DNA of 10,889 bases from Rikenellaceae bacterium (lineage in GTDB: Bacteria; Bacteroidota; Bacteroidia; Bacteroidales; Rikenellaceae): the NCBI GenBank assembly GCA_020859745.1, contig JAJBVQ010000091.1:1-10889 (forward strand). Reading direction: 5' to 3'. The notes under the pieces are model-generated. The model was not told the DNA's origin. It ran no database searches and saw only the letters and a list, made by a program, of their open reading frames with translations. Positions 5,965-10,889 of this stretch are shown here, piece after piece (the stretch's first letter is position 1; each line of letters opens with the position of its first letter). A program made the position numbers and the translations under genes.

Positions 5965-8900
5965 ATGGCAGCGAAACGACAGGTAGACAAACTCGCACAA
6001 CGGGCCGAACAGGACCGGCGCGCCTCGCGCGGCACTGCCGGATCACGGCCTGCGGGACAGAGTTCCCGCCGCACTGCGCCGGCCCCGGCTGCCAAGGCTG
6101 CGGCAACGAACCCCGACCGGCTGCGCACCGACCGGGTTCAGCGTGTCGCCAGCCGCCAGCCTGCGGCATCTCCGACTGCAAACGGCCGGCGCCCTGTTGC
6201 CGCGCCAACTTCCCGGTCGCTCCCCAAACGGGGCCAACGGCCCGCGCCGCCGCGCAAACCCGCCCCGATACCGGAAGACGAAGGGACGAGCGACCGCTAT
6301 ATCTGGCTCAGCCTGATCCTGCTATTCGTGGCGGGATACCTGGCCGTTTCCACCTTCTCTTACCTGATCTACTGGGACGTGGACCAGAACATCGCCACCT
6401 GGGGCAACCTCTTCACCAACGTGCGGCAGGACGCCATGAACTGGGGCGGCCGTATCGGCGCGATCCTCGCCAACAGCATCGTGGGCCGCTGGTTCGGGAT
6501 CTTCGGCGAGCTGCTGCCGCTGATCGTCTTTTTTATCGCCATCAAACTGCTCCGACTCAAATCCATGCGCCTGCGGCGGGCCATACGATCCACGATCCTG
6601 CTGATGATCGTCGGCTCGATTGCCGCCGGGCACTTCTTCGGCCCCGACCCGCAGGTGTTCGGCAGCGGGTGGGGAGGCACGCACGGCGTATTCATCGCCC
6701 AGTGGCTTGACGCCATGATCGGATACGAAGGGACTTCGCTATTGATCGTGGCGGCTTTCTGCGCCACCTTGTACTATGCCAACGGCCTTCTGATACGCAG
6801 CTGGGCTTCGAAGCTGAGGGCCTACAACCGCCGCAGGCGGGAGGAACAGCGGCTGCGGCAGGAGACGCAGCGGCTCGAAGCGCAGGAAAAGATGCTGCGG
6901 ATGCGGGCGGCTTTGGAAGAGCGGCGCAAAGAGCTGGCCTTGCAGCAAGCGGCACAGCCTGAGGTACAACCTGTTCCTGAGATACTGGCTCCACCGTCCG
7001 TAGAAGGAATATCCGGTGCGGAAACGCAACCGGAGATTCCGAGGGAAACGGTATCGGCCGAACCTGTCGGAGCGGTTCGGGAATCCCCGGCCCAGCCTGC
7101 TGCCGGTTATCCGCAACCCGAACCGGCAGACCGGGCAAGGCTGGTGCAGAATACCGACGGCTCGTGGGGCTACCTGATCGGCTACGACGACTGGAATATG
7201 CCGGTCATCTACTCGTTCGACCGGGAGGCTTACTACGTTTATCAGACTTATTCCGGCAACGGCGATGCCGCAGCTTTCCAGCGAGAGATGCCGGCAGGCA
7301 CAATAAAGGAAGAAGAGCCGGAAGAGGAGATCAACTTCACGCTGGCTACCCGGACTGTGCAACGGGAACCGGCGACCGAACCGCAGGTACGATCCGTACC
7401 CTTGCAGCCGGCTGTGGAGCAGGCCGCACATTCTGCAATCGGGCCGGACTACTCTTTCGATGCGCCGCAACCGGCGCCGCAGCCCCAGGCACATGCCCCG
7501 CAAGAGGACGATCCGGGCTTTATAGTCGAGCAACCGGAAGAGGAACAGGTAGACGACGAGGTAATCAACAGCAGCGACCTGTACGACCCGACGCTGGAGC
7601 TGTCGCATTACCGCAAACCTCCGGTGGAGTTGCTGGACGACCATACGCGGCGCGTGACCGTGACGGACGAGGAGTTGGTGGAGAACAAGAACCGGATCGT
7701 CACGACACTGGAGAACTTCGGCATCCGGATCGACACCATCGAGGCGACCATCGGGCCGACGGTGACCCTGTACGAGATCGTGCCGGCACCGGGCGTGCGC
7801 ATCAGCAAGATTAAGAACCTCGAAGACGACATCGCGCTGAGCCTGTCGGCCTTGGGGATCCGCATCATCGCCCCGATTCCGGGCAAGGGAACTGTAGGGA
7901 TCGAGGTGCCGAACAAGGACAAAGAGGTCGTTTCGATGTACTCGGTCATCAAGTCGCCGAAATTCCACGACTCCCACGCCGACCTGCCGGTGGCGCTGGG
8001 CAAGACCATCCAGAACGAAACCTTTGTGTTCGACCTGGCCAAGATGCCCCACCTGCTGGTGGCGGGGGCCACGGGGCAGGGGAAATCAGTGGGGCTGAAC
8101 GCCATTATCACCTCGCTACTCTACAAAAAGCACCCGGCGGAGCTGAAATTCGTGCTGGTGGACCCGAAAAAGGTGGAGCTTACTTTGTACGCAAAGCTCG
8201 AAAAGCACTTCCTCGCCAAGATGCCGGACGCCGAGGAGGCGATCATTACCGATACGCAGAAGGTCATTTATACCCTGAATTCGCTTTGTATCGAGATGGA
8301 CGCCCGCTACGACCTGCTCAAAGCGGCCAAAGTGCGGAATATCAAGGAGTACAACGAGAAATTCATCAACCGCCGGCTCAATCCGGAGAAGGGGCACCGG
8401 TTCCTGCCCTACTTCGTGGTGATCGTCGACGAGTTCGCCGACCTGATCATGACCGCCGGACGCGAGATCGAAACCCCGATCGCCCGTATCGCGCAGCTGG
8501 CGCGGGCGGTGGGAATCCACCTGATTATCGCCACCCAGCGCCCGACCACCAATATCATCACCGGGGTGATCAAGGCCAACTTCCCGGCCCGCATCGCGTT
8601 CCGGGTGACCAGCATGATCGACTCCCGCACTATCCTCGACCAGCCGGGGGCCAACCAGCTTGTCGGGCGCGGGGATATGCTGATCTCCACGGGCAACGAG
8701 GTGACGCGCGTACAGTGCGCCTTTATCGACACGCCGGAGGTGGATCGCATCACCGACCACATCGAACACCAGCAGGGATACACGACGGCATACGAATTGC
8801 CTGAATATACGCCGGAAGGGGAAGAATCGTCATCGGTGAGCGGGGACGTGCTGACCAAACGCGACTCGTTGTTCGAGGAGGTGGCACGGTATGTGGTGGC

Positions 8901-9087
8901 CAACCAGATGGGATCGGCATCGACCATCCAACGCAAATTCTCGATCGGTTTCAACCGCGCGGGACGGCTGATCGACCAGCTCGAAGCGGCGGGCATCGTC
9001 GGGCACAGCGAAGGGGGCGGCAAACCGCGGCAGGTTTTGGTCAGCGACCCGATGTCGCTGGAAATGATACTCGACAATCTATCTTAA
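5965..9087 (+). CDS. ftsK: DNA translocase FtsK
   Basis: FtsK is a septum-anchored, ATP-driven hexameric DNA pump that clears the chromosome terminus and activates XerCD/dif recombination. This 1040-aa protein has, in order: a basic Arg/Ala/Pro-rich N-terminal tail (1-110); four membrane segments (about 112-136, 175-197, 207-225, 257-277); a charged helical stretch (about 285-330); a Pro/Gln/Glu-rich linker (about 330-565) interrupted by an aromatic island (393-432); the alpha domain (about 570-660); and the RecA-like motor with Walker A GATGQGKS (701-708), Walker B VVIVDEFADL (818-827) and IIATQRP (854-860). The C-terminal winged-helix gamma domain (about 965-1028) reads DNA polarity signals and contacts XerD. 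The start at 5965 is one base after the murI stop. The lolA gene begins two bases after its own stop. SpoIIIE-type paralogues share the motor, but the four-TM layout and context fit the division protein. Confidence 0.96.
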   Translation: MAAKRQVDKLAQRAEQDRRASRGTAGSRPAGQSSRRTAPAPAAKAAATNPDRLRTDRVQRVASRQPAASPTANGRRPVAAPTSRSLPKRGQRPAPPRKPAPIPEDEGTSDRYIWLSLILLFVAGYLAVSTFSYLIYWDVDQNIATWGNLFTNVRQDAMNWGGRIGAILANSIVGRWFGIFGELLPLIVFFIAIKLLRLKSMRLRRAIRSTILLMIVGSIAAGHFFGPDPQVFGSGWGGTHGVFIAQWLDAMIGYEGTSLLIVAAFCATLYYANGLLIRSWASKLRAYNRRRREEQRLRQETQRLEAQEKMLRMRAALEERRKELALQQAAQPEVQPVPEILAPPSVEGISGAETQPEIPRETVSAEPVGAVRESPAQPAAGYPQPEPADRARLVQNTDGSWGYLIGYDDWNMPVIYSFDREAYYVYQTYSGNGDAAAFQREMPAGTIKEEEPEEEINFTLATRTVQREPATEPQVRSVPLQPAVEQAAHSAIGPDYSFDAPQPAPQPQAHAPQEDDPGFIVEQPEEEQVDDEVINSSDLYDPTLELSHYRKPPVELLDDHTRRVTVTDEELVENKNRIVTTLENFGIRIDTIEATIGPTVTLYEIVPAPGVRISKIKNLEDDIALSLSALGIRIIAPIPGKGTVGIEVPNKDKEVVSMYSVIKSPKFHDSHADLPVALGKTIQNETFVFDLAKMPHLLVAGATGQGKSVGLNAIITSLLYKKHPAELKFVLVDPKKVELTLYAKLEKHFLAKMPDAEEAIITDTQKVIYTLNSLCIEMDARYDLLKAAKVRNIKEYNEKFINRRLNPEKGHRFLPYFVVIVDEFADLIMTAGREIETPIARIAQLARAVGIHLIIATQRPTTNIITGVIKANFPARIAFRVTSMIDSRTILDQPGANQLVGRGDMLISTGNEVTRVQCAFIDTPEVDRITDHIEHQQGYTTAYELPEYTPEGEESSSVSGDVLTKRDSLFEEVARYVVANQMGSASTIQRKFSIGFNRAGRLIDQLEAAGIVGHSEGGGKPRQVLVSDPMSLEMILDNLS

Positions 9088-9089
9088 CG

Positions 9090-9722
9090 ATGAAAAAACT
9101 ACTGATTATCTGCCTGCTGGGTCTCTCCGCCACCGGCGCATCGGCCGACGGGCAGTCGGAAGCCGTTCTGGGCAAGCTGCGCGAAAAGGTGCGCTCCTAT
9201 ACCAGTTATACACTCGACTTCACGGCGGCCATCGAAGGGGAAGGTTCCGTAAAAGGAAATTTGACGGTCAGCGGCCGCCGGTTCGCAGCCAAAGTCCGGG
9301 GACAGGAGCTGTTTTACGACGGGACGACGCTGTGGAACTACATCCCGCAGCAACAGGAGGTGACCATCGAGCGGCTCGACCCGAACAATCCCAGCGTGCT
9401 CTCGAATCCGTCGAAACTGATGAACATCGACCCGAAGGATTACAACCACCGGTCGCTGCCGGGCGTGACCGACGCCAAGGGTAAGACTTTGCAGGTCGTT
9501 GAGCTGACTCCCAAGGAAAAGACGCCGGATTACACTTCTATGACCTTATATATCGACCCGGCGACCTCGCTGCCGGAGCGCATCACCATCACCACCCCGT
9601 CGTCGGACAACCCGATCGAATTACGGTTGGAAAAGCTGCAACCCGGCGTACATGTGAGCGAAGCCACTTTCCGGTTCGACGCCAAAGGGCATCCGGGTAT
9701 CGAGGTGATCGACTTCCGATAG
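9090..9722 (+). CDS. lolA: LolA-like outer membrane lipoprotein carrier protein
   Basis: LolA receives lipoproteins from the inner-membrane LolCDE extractor and ferries them across the periplasm. The 210-aa precursor begins MKKLLIICLLGLSATGASA, a signal peptide probably cut after residue 19. The mature part shows the LolA half-barrel pattern: YTLDFTAAIEGEGSVKGNLT (40-59), then the family hallmark LFYDGTTLWNYIPQQQEVTI (74-93), and later LYIDPATSLPERITI (153-167). It ends GIEVIDFR. The start lies two bases after the ftsK stop, which places it in the murI-ftsK unit. The same ftsK-lolA adjacency exists in E. coli, which supports the call beyond the moderate sequence similarity. LolB is the structural relative, but there is no lipobox cysteine here, so LolA fits better. 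Confidence 0.9.
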   Translation: MKKLLIICLLGLSATGASADGQSEAVLGKLREKVRSYTSYTLDFTAAIEGEGSVKGNLTVSGRRFAAKVRGQELFYDGTTLWNYIPQQQEVTIERLDPNNPSVLSNPSKLMNIDPKDYNHRSLPGVTDAKGKTLQVVELTPKEKTPDYTSMTLYIDPATSLPERITITTPSSDNPIELRLEKLQPGVHVSEATFRFDAKGHPGIEVIDFR

Positions 9723-9770
9723 GATACTCCGGACTCCGGTCTAAAGAGGGGCTTCTGACGGACAAGTTGG

Positions 9771-9890
9771 ATGGGACTCAAAATGATCGTCGACCATGAA
9801 ATAAAGTCAGTGCGAAACTCAGGCACCAAATCGGTGCAAATGTTTGACGACGTCGATTTCCGCCAACCGACGGTTTTGCATCTTCCATAA
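9771..9890 (+). CDS. Possible 39-aa reading frame in the lolA-yajC gap (doubtful)
   Basis: A short frame runs from ATG at 9771 to TAA at 9888-9890, with a second in-frame ATG at 9783. The peptide begins MGLKMIVDHEIKSV and ends RQPTVLHLP; it is charged, with no signal peptide or membrane segment. No ribosome binding site or promoter is visible. The composition is AT-richer than the flanking genes, and the opposite strand is also open here, overlapping the 3' end of lolA. I do not recognise a family. It may be a remnant, part of a dispersed intergenic repeat, or chance. Confidence 0.2.
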   Translation: MGLKMIVDHEIKSVRNSGTKSVQMFDDVDFRQPTVLHLP

Positions 9891-9908
9891 ATCCCCCAAA
9901 ACAATACA

Positions 9909-9948
9909 AGCGCAGCGGCTTTCTCCCGTGGGAGAAAGCCGCTGCGCT
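9909..9948 (-). terminator. Intrinsic terminator of yajC at a convergent junction
   Basis: Arms 9909-9927 and 9930-9948 form a perfect 19-bp inverted repeat around a GT centre (the loop is CCGTGG or similar in practice). On the - strand it begins 28 bases after the yajC stop and is followed by the U-rich TTGTATTGTTTT. On the + strand the following bases (CGTAGGG) have no T-run, so it should work mainly for yajC. It may still block read-through from lolA. Confidence 0.85.
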
Positions 9949-9975
9949 CGTAGGGTCGGTAACGATCCCTCGGCT

Positions 9976-10302
9976 TTACTTCTGGATCATATCGGACGGA
10001 TCGCGCATCACCATGCTCTTGGCGATACGGAGCTTCACCCCGTTATCGACCTCGATCAGCACGCTCTCGTCGTTCACTTCCTTAACGGTGCCGTAGATAC
10101 CGCCGGCGGTGATCACTTTCGTACCGTTCTCCAGCGTGCTGCGGAACCGGTTCAGTTCCTTCTGGCGTTTCTGCTGGGGACGGATCATAAAGAAGTACAT
10201 TACCACGAAGATCAGTACCATCATCCCGATGAACGACCAGTTGCTGCCTCCCGCCGCAGCGCCGCCCTGGGCCGCCTGAAGCATGATTGTGTTGAGTGTC
10301 AT
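9976..10302 (-). CDS. yajC: Preprotein translocase accessory subunit YajC
   Basis: YajC is a small inner-membrane protein that joins SecDF in the holotranslocon and helps Sec-dependent export. The 108-aa product has a short Ala/Gly-rich N-terminus, one membrane helix (about 22-40), and right after it the family signature MIRPQQKRQKE (39-49). A small cytoplasmic beta domain follows with GTKVITAGGIYGTV (60-73) and VDNGVKLRIAKSMV (85-98). Length is normal. The ATG at 10302 is preceded by a very A-rich, Shine-Dalgarno-free leader typical of Bacteroidota; the Met at residue 7 is a less likely start. It is read away from a DUF1573 lipoprotein gene, 114 bases upstream on the same strand, and converges on lolA. 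Confidence 0.96.
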   Translation of the reverse strand: MTLNTIMLQAAQGGAAAGGSNWSFIGMMVLIFVVMYFFMIRPQQKRQKELNRFRSTLENGTKVITAGGIYGTVKEVNDESVLIEVDNGVKLRIAKSMVMRDPSDMIQK

Positions 10303-10343
10303 GAATTTTTCTGTTTTATTTAGTTGTTTTTATTGTTTTCTCC
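10303..10343 (-). promoter_or_regulatory. A-rich translation leader of yajC
   Basis: On the - strand the roughly 40 bases before the yajC ATG are almost all A and T, with A-runs and no Shine-Dalgarno. They stand out against the GC-rich window. Bacteroidota commonly initiate at unstructured A-rich leaders, so this is probably the ribosome landing region. A partial -7 match (TAAGTTAC) lies just upstream, near 10350-10357; it is too weak to call as a promoter. Confidence 0.45.
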
Positions 10344-10416
10344 GTAACTTATAACGGAATCCCAGCCCATTTAGTGCAAATGCCGTGCAAAATTCCTTAC
10401 CGGCATTCGTACCGCA

Positions 10417-10889
10417 TCAGTTTTTCCCCGGCATATAAACTTCGCCGTCCAGGTAAACCGTGGCGCACTGTCGCTCGGCCGTAATGATCTCGATCGACTT
10501 GAACTGCTGCCCGAAGCGTCCCCGGCTGTCGAAGCGCCACGTCACCGTGATGCTGTCCCCCGCCGGAACCGGCGCCGGATCGTAATCCGCCGTCGTGCAC
10601 CCGCAGCCGGTAATCATCTGCACGATCACCAGCGGCTTGTCCGAAACATTGACCACCCGGAACCTGCCTTCAACCACGTCCCCCTCCGCGATCCGCCCCA
10701 TCGCGATGGTATCGTAAGAGCGCGCCGACACATAGTCCCCCTTAGGATTGAGGTTCGCGCTATCCGCCAACGGCAAAGCCACCGTCAGCAAACCAGCACC
10801 CCCGCCGTCAGCCGAAGGGTTCCCCGAAGAAGAACGTCCCCCGCAGGCAACGACGCCCCCGCCCGCCAGACAAGCGATCAATATAGAGA
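10417..10889 (-). CDS. DUF1573 family lipoprotein, 5' end beyond window
   Basis: The frame is open to the right edge, so the start lies outside. The first visible residues, SILIACLAGGGVVAC, look like the end of a lipoprotein signal peptide. Lipobox VVAC puts the acylated Cys at bases 10843-10845; an alternative LIAC box sits nine residues earlier. The mature chain opens with a Ser/Gly-rich tether and then a DUF1573 immunoglobulin-like beta-sandwich: EGRFRVVNVSDKPLVIVQMI, the signature GCGCT, PVPAGDSITVTWRFDSRGRFG and a closing strand with VYLDGEVYMPGKN. DUF1573 proteins are common in Bacteroidota, are presumed to sit at the envelope, and have no established biochemical role. The in-frame TTG at 10881-10879 would be a false start. 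The gene precedes yajC by 114 bases with no clear terminator between, so they may be co-transcribed. Confidence 0.85.
   Translation of the reverse strand, partial: SILIACLAGGGVVACGGRSSSGNPSADGGGAGLLTVALPLADSANLNPKGDYVSARSYDTIAMGRIAEGDVVEGRFRVVNVSDKPLVIVQMITGCGCTTADYDPAPVPAGDSITVTWRFDSRGRFGQQFKSIEIITAERQCATVYLDGEVYMPGKN

Noticed and set aside
6739..8052. A 437-codon - strand frame opposite ftsK
   Set aside because: It is Arg/His/Val-rich with no domain signal, and it overlaps the linker and motor of a clear FtsK.
9726..9739. Tandem ACTCCGG duplication just after the lolA stop
   Set aside because: Two copies of a 7-mer are expected by chance in this composition and show no further structure.
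9844..10323. A 159-codon + strand frame opposite yajC
   Set aside because: It is antisense to yajC and His-rich in a pattern explained by complementary codons. It also runs through the yajC terminator hairpin.
10379..10407. AATGCCG/CGGCATT inverted repeat between the DUF1573 gene and yajC
   Set aside because: The seven-base stem has a 15-base loop and no following U-run on the - strand, so it is too weak to call a terminator.

Overview
The window looks like chromosomal core sequence from a GC-rich member of the Bacteroidota, most like the Rikenellaceae (an Alistipes-type genome). This is inferred from three things: two sites matching the Bacteroidota -7 promoter element TAnnTTTG, mostly absent or weak Shine-Dalgarno sequences, and protein variants typical of the phylum, such as the FtsK Walker A motif GATGQGKS, five-POTRA BamA and a DUF1573 lipoprotein beside yajC. 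I see no mobile elements, CRISPR arrays, tRNA or rRNA genes.

Layout. On the + strand, rlmB (23S rRNA 2'-O-methyltransferase) runs in from the left edge. A 191-base gap with a candidate promoter follows, and then the envelope block uppS (undecaprenyl diphosphate synthase), bamA (outer-membrane beta-barrel insertase) and an ompH/skp periplasmic chaperone. A perfect 17-bp hairpin with a T-run closes this block. A -7 element abuts that T-run and starts a second block, murI-ftsK-lolA, packed with 1- and 2-base gaps. A 253-base convergent gap follows, holding a low-confidence 39-codon reading frame and a strong 19-bp hairpin. On the - strand, reading in from the right edge, are a DUF1573 lipoprotein (5' end outside the window) and yajC.

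How the genes fit together. Nearly everything serves the envelope or division. UppS makes the lipid carrier for peptidoglycan and surface glycans. MurI makes D-glutamate for peptidoglycan. BamA and OmpH/Skp fold outer-membrane proteins, LolA carries lipoproteins across the periplasm, YajC assists the Sec translocon, and FtsK couples chromosome segregation to septation. The neighbour pairs bamA-skp and ftsK-lolA also occur in E. coli, so they are ancient arrangements.

I found no convincing undescribed system. The points most worth a second look are an aromatic-rich island in the FtsK linker, a long basic N-terminal tail on FtsK, a Skp homologue with net negative charge, the terminator/promoter junction before murI, a hairpin in the uppS leader, and the AT-richer gap between lolA and yajC.
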